Part shown: one piece after another, positions 36,830 to 48,316 of the stretch
How positions within the stretch are numbered: the first letter of the stretch is position 1
How the letters are laid out: every line of letters begins with the position of its first letter
NCBI GenBank assembly: GCA_029962745.1
Contig: CM057157.1
Coordinates: 32,407,828 to 32,471,827, forward strand
Length of the DNA: 64,000 bases
Direction: 5' to 3'
Origin: Echinometra lucunter
Lineage: Eukaryota > Echinodermata > Echinoidea > Camarodonta > Echinometridae
Notes under the pieces: model-generated
What the model was told of the DNA's origin: nothing
Databases searched by the model: none
Seen by the model: only the letters and a program-made list of their open reading frames with translations
Program-made: the position numbers and the translations under genes

Positions 36830-37370
36830 AGAAAATTGGACTTTCGGAAAGTTGTTATTTTCAAGATGGCGGTCCAAGATGGCCGCCAGTACCTAAAAAT
36901 AGCTCTAAAACATATTTATCCTGGATGCAATGTCGGTGTCTATACCTAGATTTTGGGGGTCTTGAATCCATTCAGACCACTTACAATGCGTTATGGTAGT
37001 AAGGAAACTCGGAAATTTAATATGGCGGCCAAAATGGCCGCCTAGGCCTATATAATGAATAAAAAAGAAAATGACGGGAAGACTTTTGGCATTATAGATA
37101 TATAATCAAACGTTTAAAACTACACTTTAGGGGACAGGATGTTCGCTACTACTGATAAAAGCATCACAGAGTATTACAGTATCCCCAGATTCAAGATAGT
37201 AAGTTAGATGGCCGCCATTTTGTAATCAAAGATGGACGCCGGTACCTGGAAATGGCCATAAAGTCATGAAACAACGTAATTTCGGTGTCTGTACCTTGGT
37301 TTCTGAGGTGTAGAAATCCACAGAGGCCCCTCAGAAATTACTGTGGTGGTCAGGAAACCTTGAGGCCCAA
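36830..37370. repeat. left arm of ~5-kb inverted-repeat element (GGCGGCC-rich)
   Basis: Contains two related sub-units (about 36900-37025 and 37190-37365) with GATGGCCGCCATTTTGTAATC and TGGT-GT-AGGAAAC phrases. The reverse complement of both sub-units, in mirror order, occurs at about 41080-41740. The arms are diverged. Together they may be the ends of a foldback or DNA transposon spanning 36.8-41.7 kb in the intron between SRCR 4 and SRCR 5. Confidence 0.65.
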
Positions 37371-38554
37371 TATTGTGTCCCACATACGGTTGCCAATATT
37401 TAGGGAAAACTGGACGGAATACAATTTACTGTATAGATATTAATCATTGCGCTAATAGTGCTTTTACGAGGTACGCTGTTCTCTGATATACGGTTTTTAA
37501 AAATATAAAAATTTAAAAAAGGAAAAAAAAAGCCCAACAAACTATAAATAATTGTAGAACTTAATATTAAATTGCTCATGGCTCGCCAAACCATGAAAAC
37601 GTAAGGGCTTTAGGGGGCTCCGTCGCCTGTTTTTACGTCAGCCTCCACACACCAAAAAAACCTTTTGTAGTCCAAAATTGCCCCGGGCACCTAAGATGAG
37701 CTTTGAAAAAATTTTTTTTTAAATCCTAGAAATGTAATTTTCAAGTTTAACATCGATGTCTTCAGGTGAAGATAATTCCTTCACTCCACCTATAGAATGC
37801 ATAATGGTAGTCAGAAAAACTAGAATATCGAAGATGGCATTATCTAATTTTCTGAAAATTACTGTCTACAGTACAGTTGCATGTGAAAAGTTAAATGTCT
37901 ATTTTCAGGAGTCGGGGTATTCCATAATACACCAACCCACAAAGAACATTAGAGTCGACTTAATTGCAAGTGGGTATGCGACATGATTGCCACTTTAACA
38001 CTAAAACTATTCAGTAAAACTTGTGTCAGTAAGCAAAAGGTGTTATTTTATTTGAAAAGGCAGTATTGCGAATCAAGCAAGACTGCATAGTGGGACTGGG
38101 TATGTTTGTGTGTGTGGGGGGGGGGGGGGGTGGGGAGGGGGAGTAGTGATTGCAATGATACCAGTTTCATTTGAATTTAATTCGAGGTGCTATTCAAGTA
38201 ACAATGTTTTTTTTTTGGGGGGGGGTTGTTTTAGATATCGAGTAAGCTACCATTCACAATATAGATTTCTTTTGTTGGTTTTGAATTTAAAGACATAGAC
38301 TGATAACAGTTTTTACCAAGAATTAATTTTAGCAGACTGATTTTTAGCAATAAATCGGGAAAATATTGTAAATCAAACTACTTCCTCATTTTTTTGAGCA
38401 ATGCTCAGCAATGCTCATAAAATTTGGCACACACTTTGGGGCGGGGTTATTAATCACCTTCATTGATATTTCTCGTTTTCTGACAGCAATTATACATTCT
38501 AATGGTTTAATGAAAATCTGCACCCCTAAGAACCACTGTGAAATAAAATTTCCC
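37371..38554. other. interior of inverted-repeat element, no gene seen
   Basis: Only short open frames. Contains a G16-like run (about 38116-38130) and a T/G run junction (about 38208-38226). No transposase motif is recognised. Confidence 0.45.
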
Positions 38555-39290
38555 TCCCGTGCCATAAGTATTGCAACAGAGCCTATTGCTTATGCATTTG
38601 TGAGTTATAAGCCTTTACAAGGTTTGTATACTCTATTCGCAAGAAAATAAGGCCCATAATGTATTCAGAAAAGAGCGGACGAAAATAACCACACCCAGAG
38701 AAGATAGATTTCTGTTTGCCGTTGCCAAGCCGTTGCCAAGGAGGATGCCAGCCACAATCATTATCCAGCAAAATATAATGAATGCATTATTAATTCGCTG
38801 TTGGCAGTGTGGTGAATATATAAAAATTTACTTCCATAAGCGATTTGTCACAAACTTATTATATTTTACAAGATAATGATTGTGGCGTGCATCCTACTTG
38901 GCAACGGCTTGGCAACGGTCCACAGAAATCTGTCTTCTCTTGGAATGGTCTTTTCTGGATATATTATGGGCATTGCTTCCTTGCGAAAAGTGTATACACA
39001 CCTTATAAACAGGTTGGGGAGAAATATGAAGGGAGAGTATCATAATCTCTTTCACTGATAACTCCCACCTCCTATTATGGGCATTTGTCTCCTTTGGTCT
39101 ATTGTCTTCTCCATTGTTTTAGAAATGATCTCAGGACAGCAAAGGACAAGTTCTCCTTTTTATGATATGTACGAATGGTCGACAACATTCAATGGTTATA
39201 CAACGAAAAATAAAAAAATACAGAAAGGCTTATACTAAAAAATGCATAAGCAATTAGCTAGGTTGCAATACTTCTGGCACGGGAGGGTAC
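38555..39290. repeat. imperfect palindrome centred near 38825
   Basis: The block with GCCGTTGCCAAGCCGTTGCC (about 38718) and CACAATCATTATC (about 38754) is mirrored by GATAATGATTGTGG (about 38873) and GGCAACGGCTTGGCAACGG (about 38899). The outer arms also pair: GTGCCATAAGTATTGC (about 38560) with GCAATACTTCTGGCAC (about 39263). The right arm carries an extra 100-200 bp. This is a foldback/MITE type of structure. Confidence 0.75.
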
Positions 39291-39349
39291 TACTACATTT
39301 CTAGGAAAGACATCTCATCATTTTAGGATGTTGGTGCCGACGGCAATTT

Positions 39350-39560
39350 TAATTGCAGGGATCTTATGTACCACACTGAAGTTTAGGCTACTGTAATACT
39401 GTTTGATACTTTTACTCTTATCAGAGAACTTCCTACCTCGTAAAAAGTACTTATAAAAATTATAATGAAATATAATACTGTAAACAGAATTCATTTCCGG
39501 TTCAGTTTTCCCTAGATATTACTGCTGGCTAGCGACAGATGTGTTGCCATTTTCGAAAAT
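39350..39560. repeat. third diverged copy of the 41.1-kb arm sub-unit
   Basis: Same direction as 41210-41400: ACTGTAATACTG, then GATGCTTT/GATACTTTTAC, GAACATCCT/GAACTTCCT and CATTTCCGGT in the same order, followed by GCTAGCGACAGATG, which occurs inverted near 41068-41082. Confidence 0.5.
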
Positions 39561-39814
39561 CGCTTTTGGGCTATATCTGTGTGTGAAACCATTTAGTTTC
39601 TTATCCTTCAGCTAGATCATTGGCAACAATATGTTGTCAGTTGACTAAAGTTTCCTTCATTTGTAGATTACTTCGAATTTTAGGTGCAATTCGATGAACT
39701 TTGTCACTCACGGGGCAGTCAGTATAAAAGGTAGTGTCAGATAGGAAGGGATGGGAAGGGGATATGGGTACGTCGGACACTTATTTCCAGTTTGATTCAC
39801 GAAGAAGAATATTT

Positions 39815-39878
39815 GTATACACACACACACACACACACACACACATACGTGCACGTACGCCCACACATGCCCACACAC

Positions 39879-39940
<62 letters not shown>

Positions 39941-39952
39941 ATATATATATAT
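39815..39952. repeat. (AC)n then (AT)n and (GT)n compound microsatellite
   Basis: AC dinucleotides at about 39820-39846, (TA)n at about 39881-39928, then GT and TA. Tyr/Ile/His/Thr repeat frames across it on both strands are artefacts. Confidence 0.95.
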
Positions 39953-40027
39953 CAAAGTGAAGCATTTTCAGTTTGGGGAAATTACGCATCTTGCTAGATT
40001 GTGAACCATCCAGCTTTTTTTATAATT

Positions 40028-40985
40028 TTGCGAGCGAGCGAAGCGAGCGAGCACAAAACAAATTTCTTGTTATGAGAGAAGGGTTTAGTTATCAATTCAC
40101 TACAGGCATATATGATACCTAATATATATGATTACCTCGCTGCCAAATATGAACTCTATTTTGTCACATCGCTGGTCCATTGTTGCTGCCCATAAAACCA
40201 CTCTGTTTTTTTTTATATTACGAGCGAGGTAGCCCACACTGTTTTTTATGGTAGAGGTAGTAACCCCTTCGGCAAATTACACTTTGAGCCCATGAAACAT
40301 TTACATTATCTATCATGTCTAATCGGTCTCATCTCACTTACTGAATTCGTTTGCTTTTCAAAACCATTTATATCAAACGAGCGAGCGCAGCGAGCGAGGA
40401 AAAATATACCCTTTTCCATTTTATAGAAGTGTAATTCGTCATCATAATATATAATAGTGTGATAATAATGTGATATGCGCTATACAAGAATGGAATATCA
40501 TCATCAGAATACACTATAAACCTGTCATGCCTGTATGATATCTAAATAATACATCCGATCACTGACCTGTGTGCCGAATATGACACTCTTTTAGCTACCT
40601 CGCTTGCAGTCCGAATCCATTCTGTTTCTACCATAGCGAGCAAAGTCAACGACCGATCCGGGCAAAATTATATGGATTCGTCATCAAAAATTTGTCGACC
40701 ACCTTGCTGCCCAAATAAAATGATATACATATATATATATATATATATATTTTATCCAGGCCGTTTTCTCCTGAAAGTGTATTTATTTTTAGGTCAACTG
40801 GCCGCTCGATTTCTTGGAGTAATATCTTGTTTGGTTATATTACTTCCTATGAGTAGAAGAATAGTATAACATTAGATAGAAACACAAGATGCAAACCGAA
40901 TTCCTTTCATAAGAATAGTAATTATAATCGGCATTGGTTAAGATACTTAAATGCGAGAGAGCGAAGCGACCGAACACTTCCCTTT
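40028..40985. repeat. dispersed GAGCGAGCGAAGCGAGCGAG motif block
   Basis: Copies or near copies of the GCGAGCGAAGCGAGC motif at about 40030-40053, 40376-40399 and 40955-40974, and a weaker version near 40636. Between them runs text alternating TATGATA, ATCTAAT and CATAATATA. A similar motif occurs at about 56048-56082. It may be a repeated sub-unit of a transposon interior. An (AT)n run sits at about 40733-40751. Confidence 0.6.
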
Positions 40986-41013
40986 GCCCCCCCCCCCCCC
41001 CCCCCCCCCCCCC
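40986..41013. repeat. poly-C homopolymer, ~27 bases
   Basis: An uninterrupted C run (G run on the minus strand), the longest in the window. It could form a G-quadruplex on the minus strand. Lengths of such runs are error-prone in assemblies. Confidence 0.9.
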
Positions 41014-41079
41014 AGGATCGACCCCTCTGTCCCACAGAGACATGTAGAAACAGAAAATGGCAATACGTCTGTCGCTAGC

Positions 41080-41740
41080 TGGCAGTTAGATATTGCTGGA
41101 CGCCCTATTGGATTTTCTCGACCCCTGAAACCTGGGTAAAGACACCAAAATTACGTATCTAGGACGGGTTTTTATGATTAATGGCCATCGCTAGGAACCT
41201 GCGGCCATATTGGATTACAAAATGGCGGCCATCTTAGGTACCATCTTGAATCTGAGGATACTGTAATACTGTGTGATGCTTTCACCAGTAGTCATGGTAG
41301 CAGCGAACATCCTCCCTCCCAAAATGTAGTCTAAAAACGTTTCATTATGTCCCATACTGCAAATACCATTCACTTCCGGTCATTTTTTAGAACTGGCGCC
41401 TATTTTGCTTGGGAGCAAATTGGGACTCCATATTTTATTTCATTATATTTTTTTAGGTTTCCTGCCCACCATAACACATTAAAAGTGGTCTGAATGGGTT
41501 TGTAGACCCCAAAACCTAGGCTAAGATATATAAATTATGTATCTAGAACCGGTATGTCTTGATTTATGGCAATTGGGTACCATGTTGAACACATGTATAC
41601 TGTAATACTATGTGATGCTTTTACCAGTAGCAGCGAACATCCCTTAAAATGTAGTTTTAAACGTCTGATTATATGGCTGTAATGTAAAAAGCATTCACTT
41701 CCGGTCATTTTTTTTTAAATATTGGCTGGCATTTTGGACA
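41080..41740. repeat. right arm of ~5-kb inverted-repeat element
   Basis: Reverse complement of 36830-37370 in mirror order: GGATTACAAAATGGCGGCCATC at about 41212 pairs with GATGGCCGCCATTTTGTAATC near 37208, and ACCATAACACATT near 41470 pairs with the ACGCGTTATGG-like stretch near 36990. CATTCACTTCCGGTCATTTTTT occurs at about 41370 and again at about 41693, showing the two sub-units. Confidence 0.65.
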
Positions 41741-42960
41741 ATAAGTCAGAATATTTTTGCCATTTGGTCTATTATTTTTTCCTAAAATTGACATTTGGTC
41801 TAATCAGTATATTTATGTCCTTGGTCCATTTATCAAAATCGGTTGCTAAAATTGCCATTTAATTGATAGCATTTGGTCCACCTGTCATTAAGTTTTTGGC
41901 CTGTTTTCAGTGGCCAAACTGTCATTTGCTCTTATCAGCATGTTCAGTTGCTTATATAGTCTAATCAGTATTTTATGCCATTTGGTCAAATATTTTTGCC
42001 CTTTTTGCTTTATTTGTTGCGAAATAAAGCAACCGGAAAAGTCAAATGGAAGAAGAGACAGTCATGCATTTCAGACAATAAACACAATGGAATTATGAAA
42101 ACATCTGATGAACCCTTATGAATAAAGCAATTTTTTAAAAAAAGAAAAGAAAATCAAGAAGACTACAATTTTCCTCCATCAAAATAATGCTTACCAGCAA
42201 CTCTTGTGTATAACTTTGTGATTATAAATTATTATCATCCCATTTACTAAGAGCTGAAACTTATCAACTCGAATCAGAAGATATGCATATCATATATTCA
42301 TTATTTATCTTGCTCGACAGAAAAAATAAACGACATAACAACAACAACAATATAAAAACTTTCCCAAAATCTAACGTTGCTGAATTAAATATCTTGAAAA
42401 TATGCAGTAAAATGTGCAATTATCACAAAACAGTGCTAGCGCCAATGCATTTCCTTGGGCTCCATCTAGTGAAAATAAAAAGTAATGCAAAATATTCAAA
42501 TAATCAAAGAGGTCCAACGAGACGCAGGGTTATATCAGAAAAACGTATACGATCCACAACCATTACCACAATATTGTGGAATACTGAGGAAAACATGGGT
42601 TGTACTTCCAAGCATAGCTTCCAAGAACTTTCGATTTACACATTGTTAATATGAAAGGATTAGTCATATGAAATGAAAGGAAACTACCTGCAAAGATGAA
42701 ACCTTATCTTATATTTATACAGAATGTTAATCAACAAGGCTATTATATAATTATGGTTCTCATTTTAATTTTATAATATCTCTTGTCTTCCTTTGCAGTG
42801 AACCACAAAATCATTGAATTTCAAGTTAAGATGATGAACTTAATGCTCATGAACCCCCTCCCCCTTTCCCTTTGACTAGTAGTGTTTATTGTCCTCTTCT
42901 TATAACTCCCCTATTCAGTAACATTCTATACAGAGTCCTCTCTTAACTATTTTTTCAATT
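41741..42960. other. intronic DNA, no gene seen
   Basis: A first part (41750-42000) repeats CCATTTGGTC/GCATTTGGTC phrases irregularly. The rest is AT-rich with short open frames lacking domains. Confidence 0.5.
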
Positions 42961-42971
42961 ACTTGAACTTG

Positions 42972-43222
42972 AACATTTGTTTATCCCTATTTAACATTCC
43001 ATTATGTTTGGTATACTTCTCAATTACTCTCCTTTGTAAACTCATTTCTTTTGAATTAGTTCAGCTGGTGTCAAATCTTTGTACACAATAGATTTATCCC
43101 TAATCAACATTATTACTGTAAACATTTGTTTATCCATTTAACGTTCCATTTGTTGGTACACTTCTGAATTACTCTCCTTTGTAATTTCATTCCTTCTGTT
43201 GGTAATACACCTGACTTAGTTC
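42972..43222. repeat. ~95-bp direct repeat, two copies
   Basis: AACATTTGTTTATCC...CTCCTTTGTAA...TTAGTTCA occurs at about 42972-43065 and again at about 43121-43222, spaced by about 55 bases. Identity is roughly 80 percent by eye. Confidence 0.7.
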
Positions 43223-43539
43223 ATTTGATGTAAAAAGTTCTGACTATATATATACAGTTCATTTCACCGATGCTTTACCTCCTAGAGATAATCTGAAATA
43301 GCAGGTCAAAAATTAGAAAATCATCATGACTCTGATCTGAGCAGTATTTCTAGCAGTAAATATCTTCATGTATCATACTTTTACCTGTATATAAACCATG
43401 TCAAATTGAAAACATTCACTTCACATGAAGAGAGTTAAATTGAAAGCGCTTGTTAAATACAACCCATTCTTGTGTATTCCATATATCATTGTGAATCGTT
43501 TATGTCATACATGTACAAATACATATACAAATAAATATG

Positions 43540-43595
43540 TGTATGTATATATATATATATATATGCATATGTATATGTATATATATATATGTATA

Positions 43596-43644
<49 letters not shown>
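43540..43644. repeat. (AT)n microsatellite abutting an SRCR exon
   Basis: Nearly pure TA repeat with occasional G, ending only about 8 bases before the splice acceptor AG at 43651-43652. It leaves TTCCTTC as the whole pyrimidine tract of the following exon's 3' splice site. Confidence 0.95.
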
Positions 43645-43646
<2 letters not shown>

Positions 43647-43652
43647 CTTCAG

Positions 43653-43988
43653 AATCCGCAACTCACGTCGGAATCAGGCTGGCAGGCGGCAACGGGACTC
43701 ATGAAGGACAAGTCGAATTCTTTGTTGACGGAGCTTGGCGGAAAGTCTGTGGAGAGAAATGGACCATCAAAGAGTCGGACGTATTCTGTCGTTCACTTGG
43801 ATATGAAAGAGCCTATGCTAGTCTGCAGGACGGTAGTGCATTTATCAGCAGTGAGAATACTTCAGTCTTCTTTGACAAATTAAAATGTACTGGATCCGAA
43901 GACAATATAACAGACTGCAGAATGTATCGGTACAAGGAAAGGGAATGCAGTCAGGAGTATGGTGCTGTAGCAGTTTCATGTGAAACAG
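43653..43988 (+). CDS. SRCR gene exon 6: SRCR domain 5
   Basis: A 336-nt exon, phase 1 at both ends. It reads [55 protein letters not shown], then [21 protein letters not shown] and AVSCET. Six cysteines and sequons NGT and NIT are visible. The acceptor is TTCCTTCAG with a short pyrimidine tract next to an (AT)n repeat. The donor chosen, GTTTGA after ACAG, is weak but is the only one that keeps phase 1 near the end of the domain. Weak signals on both sides could allow skipping, which would remain in frame because the exon is symmetric. Confidence 0.88.
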
Positions 43989-44455
43989 GTTTGATACCGT
44001 ATTTTCTCTTTCTTCCTTTTTCGATCCAAAGGCACAATTTGGGTTCTCAGTAGATATAACCTTTGTCACCGATTCTCATGAAAAATAATAGTTGTGTCAT
44101 TCCGGTCGTACATAAAGGAATGCAATCAAAGGCAAACCTAAAAGTCTCAAGAAAAATTACAAATCTAGTCTTCAAAACGTTTCTTGAAGTATGAATGAAA
44201 TGTAACATTTATTATACCAAACTCATATCACCTAAATACAACATAATGTAGGCCTACAATGTATGCATAACAGATATGTATAGACATACATTTATGAAAG
44301 AAACATTATTTGAGTAAAATATCATCCAGGTAATGGATTCGCGATATCCGCTGAAAGTCGTAAATATCTTATGTTCAACAGAGCTTTGATTTTAAAAACT
44401 CGAAAATGTAACTGCCTCCTCGTTCTTTTACCGAAGAGGTCTGAAGTTCATCCGT

Positions 44456-44457
<2 letters not shown>

Positions 44458-44488
<31 letters not shown>
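44458..44488. repeat. poly-T run of ~31 bases
   Basis: A homopolymer that could be the poly-A tail of a minus-strand retroposon, but no element with a clear body was recognised on either side. Confidence 0.6.
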
Positions 44489-44490
<2 letters not shown>

Positions 44491-44636
44491 ATAACCACGC
44501 CCAAATTCATGTATCGGAAGAAAACAGTTTTCTATCTTCTATGTTTGAAAGTTGCAATGTACTTGATGAACATGAGGTTTGAAAATCCTACGTGAACGCT
44601 TTGCAGTATCAAAGCAAAATCACTTTTAACCCCAAA

Positions 44637-44640
<4 letters not shown>

Positions 44641-44716
<76 letters not shown>
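44641..44716. repeat. (GT)n-(AT)n microsatellite
   Basis: GT for about 44 bases then AT for about 30. It immediately precedes a rearranged SINE copy. Confidence 0.95.
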
Positions 44717-44722
<6 letters not shown>

Positions 44723-44725
44723 GTT

Positions 44726-44900
44726 CCCAGAGCTGTCTCCGCCGGGAATTTAACCCGGGCCTTTGGGGCTATTCCCGGCGGAGACATTTTTTCAACCTTT
44801 GCAAAATTTCCAAAAATGATAGGACAGCTCTGGGGAATTCTGAATCATGCTACGCTGTTATTCTCTCAATTGATCTCACATGTATTTATTTCCACGAGAG
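44726..44900 (+). mobile_element. tRNA-derived SINE copy with inverted 5' part
   Basis: The body from about 44767 (CCCGGCGGAGACATTTT) shares the tail of the SINE at 45114: TTCAACCTTTGCAAA, GGACAG-TCTGGGGAA and CATGCTACGCT-TTATTCT. Its tRNA-like head is replaced by an inverted copy of the tRNA 3' half: GTCTCCGCCGGGAATTTAACCCGGGCC is the reverse complement of GGCCCGGGTTAAATTCCCGGCGGAGAC (the promoter B-box region). The two halves can pair as a hairpin around about 44730-44785. Confidence 0.75.
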
Positions 44901-45113
44901 TTGCCAAAGCTGTTGTATATGTTACCTGATCACAAATGTTAATCATTCCAACATATACATGTATCCCAAAGCATTCACTCGGATCCAGCTGAGGTGTGCG
45001 GCAGGTCATTGTTCGAAACTCACCTGCCACCGAAAAAGGAATAAATTAGTGAGGGTTGAAGATTTGTCAATCTGTTGGTTAAGCGAATTTGGAGTCGCCG
45101 AAACCACTGGCCC

Positions 45114-45545
<432 letters not shown>

Positions 45546-45956
45546 ATTGACAAAAGATGATATAAAACTACTATACATGAGTAAACTCACAAACTGCCAA
45601 TAACTTGAATTTCTTAGTACTAGCACGCCTGTAGCTTTAAGCTTTTATGCTTTATTTGAAATGGACACAATTAAAATCATTCCAGAGGGTTATCGTTCTT
45701 CCTTTCATTTTATTTTCAGACACCTATTGTTTTGTCAACAGAATCCCATTCGGAGGGCGTATATGATTTACATAAATGGTTCATCTCGCAAAGTGCACGA
45801 TATAAGTGCCAGAATTTTCGGCTTCAAAGGAGTAGGTTTTGAAATCATTATTACTATTGTCTTAATCATTATCTTAATCATTGTCATTATTAGTATCATT
45901 AATCTTATCATTATCATAATCATCATCATTATCAATTTTTGTGTAATTCTCCGCAG

Positions 45957-46289
45957 ACATTCCCATCAATGTCCGCCTCACCGGAGGTCAAGATTCCTAC
46001 GAGGGACGGGTCGAAATCTTCTACGATGGATCATGGGGGGCAGTCTGTGCCAAGAAGCGTTGGGATGAGGCAACTATTACTCTGGTTTGTAATATGCTTG
46101 GATTCACCAGTGACTCTGCTGCCTTTTATGATGATGAAAATCGGTTTGGTGAGCTGGTTGAGGAGGTGCGATTTGACAAACTTGAATGCGATAATCCAGA
46201 GAGTAGCAGTTCCATAAAGTCTTGTCGTCTTTTCAAGTACGGAACTGGTTACTGTGACAGTGGATACGTCAGTCTACAGTGTGATCAAC
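45957..46289 (+). CDS. SRCR gene exon 7: SRCR domain 6
   Basis: A 333-nt exon, phase 1 at both ends; acceptor TTCTCCGCAG, donor GTAAGC. It reads IPINVRLTGGQDSYEGRVEIFYDGSWGAVCAKKRWDEATITLVCNMLGF, then FDKLECDNPESSSSIKSC, TGYC and SLQCDQ. Six cysteines are present. It is preceded by an (ATTATC)n-like tract (about 45848-45943) that supplies much of the upstream pyrimidine-poor intron. This is the last SRCR seen; the next coding exon is the Thr-rich stalk 6.2 kb downstream. Confidence 0.92.
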
Positions 46290-47556
46290 GTAAGCACGTA
46301 GAGCTTAAAGTTTGAATATTGTTAATTTTGTGAAGAGGAAAGCGAAGGAAGTTAACTATACATAATTGAAAAAAAGGAAAATTGGAGGAAAAACCCCATC
46401 AAAATGGTACACTAGAATTATCAACAAGTTAATAATACTGTTTATAACTGAAGCCAAAGTCTCACTATAGGTGCAACCGGTCGCCGATCAGAGAAAATCA
46501 GTCGGTTTTCAGTGATGGTCATATTGTTTTATTGGTAAGCCTTAGTCTTCTAAAAGCGCTGTCACACCTAGCCGATTTTGCTCGCCGAAGCGAAGCCGGA
46601 GCACAAATTTGTTAATTTTCGGGGATCGGTACTAGAACGGCAGCGCAACGGTATGATTTGAGTTGATTTGATTTATTTCCTCAAACACAGTAAAAGCCCA
46701 GTTCAGCTACTTGGCCGATTTACAATGGGACCGTGTATCAATAAAATACAATAAACGATAAAATATTAATACAAATATCAAACAACAGTTACATGCACAA
46801 ATAGAAGAAAATATAGTACATAAATCATACAAATCAAAATAAGGCTTAGAAACATATTGCAAAACATAAACATGAAAAAAGTTCGGTACGATAAGATGTA
46901 GGAATTTGAATATGTAAACACAGTTTAAACATAATGATGTGAAATATGACATATAGAATATGATATAGTAATGTAAAATTACACAAAATGATTATTTTAT
47001 GTTCAGAAATAAAGAAATTTACCACGTATTTAATGTCTCCGTAGAATTTGGCAAAGAAGAACCCTTACAAAAACAAATAAAAAAGGAGAGTAAAAGCTTA
47101 GAGAAATACATCTCAAACTAGGTAAGTTTTATGTGTCTCAAAATTAGTTTTCGTGTTATATTAGTTTCATATTATTTAATATTAGATTATATTTCCATTC
47201 CCAACCGTAAGATGTAACAGAAAGAGAAGGGGAAAAATCGGGAGTAGAATTGTGCCAGCCGGAATTGGCTTTCATATGGCATGTTTGGTTATTCACGCCC
47301 ATCAATTGGCTTCCCTCAAACGTCGTATTATTGAAAGGCCATTCCCGACACAATTCTACTCCCGTCGGTTACCAAAAACATGCGAAATTTGAAAATGGCT
47401 GTATAAGAAACGGGCATAGAATCAAAATTAGTTCACCAAATTCTATGATTTCGGTATCGTTCTCTTTGGTAGAAGATGCTATACATACCAATTGATTTAA
47501 AAATACTATCGACTTTTTGAAGGCAAAATACTGCAAATCCGCCGTTCCGCTTTTTC
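46290..47556. other. intronic DNA, no gene seen
   Basis: Contains a block near 46555-46650 (GCGCTGTCACACCTAGCCG...) that looks like the end of some repeat, and AT-rich remainder. At 47543-47568, TTCCGCTTTTTCTGGGACACC resembles the right terminal repeat of the mariner-type elements at 50807, 52115 and 63459, but no left partner was found. Confidence 0.5.
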
Positions 47557-47566
47557 TGGGACACCC

Positions 47567-47568
<2 letters not shown>

Positions 47569-47631
<63 letters not shown>

Positions 47632-47642
47632 ATATATATATA
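47569..47642. repeat. (TA)n microsatellite at a transposon end
   Basis: About 70 bases of TA starting directly after a CTGGGACACCCGGTA terminal-repeat-like sequence, so the repeat probably grew from the TA target site of that element. Confidence 0.9.
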
Positions 47643-47861
47643 ATTAAAAACCATTAAAAAACTCCGTAACCCAAAGAAATTTCACGAATTTTCGCCCTTA
47701 GGGCTTTATCAAGTGTTTAATGTCAATTTGAAAATGCGTCGTTTATCATGATAAGTAAACAGCGCGCACACTCTGCTGAAGTCCTAGGCGTTAGCGCACC
47801 AGACAGAGTGGCGCACATTACTTAACAAAGAAATACATGAGCTCAAATAAAGTGAAAGAGA

Positions 47862-48306
47862 CGGAAAAAAGGGGGAGAGAGAAAGAAAGAAAAGAGGGAG
47901 GCAGAAAGAAGAAGTAGGAAAGTTGAAGCCTGCGAGAAAGAAAGAAACCGGAAGAAGAAAGAGAGAGAGAAAGAGAGAGAGAAGAAGAGAGAAAAAAGGA
48001 CGATGAAAGCCAGGCGCAGACCAGGGGGCCGAAAAATGAATCCGGATTTCTTTCTTTCTTTCTCTCTCTCTCTCTCTCTATCTCTCTTTTCCTCTCTTCT
48101 CTCCCTTTTCTCCTCTTCTCCCGGTTTGTTCACTTTTTTCTTTTTTTCTCTTTCTTTTCTCTTTTCTCTCCTTTTCCTCTTCTTTCTTTTTTCTCTTCTT
48201 CTCTCTTTCTTCTTCCGGTTTTTTTTTTCTTTCTCGCAGGCTTCAGCTTTCCTACTTCTTCTTTCTGCCTCCCTCTTTTCTTTCTTTCTCTCTCCCCCTT
48301 TTTTCC
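47862..48306. repeat. polypurine/polypyrimidine inverted repeat
   Basis: The purine-rich left arm (about 47862-47970, containing AAGCCTGCGAGAAAGAAAG and CCGGAAGAAGAAAGAG) is mirrored by the pyrimidine-rich right arm (about 48200-48306). Between them is the module GATGAAAGCCAGGCGCAGACC (about 48002), which also occurs near 49069 and, inverted, near 50040. Open frames in it on both strands (Lys/Glu/Arg-rich or Ser/Leu/Phe-rich) are artefacts of the composition. Confidence 0.88.
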
Positions 48307-48316
48307 GTATATATAT

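Noticed and set aside
39708..39997. Open frames with Tyr-Ile/His-Thr repeats on both strands
   Set aside because: Pure dinucleotide microsatellite translation.
46661..46770. Possible short retroposon start (GATTTGATTTATTTCC...)
   Set aside because: Could be a CR1-type tail, but no body with coding text or second copy could be identified in the window.
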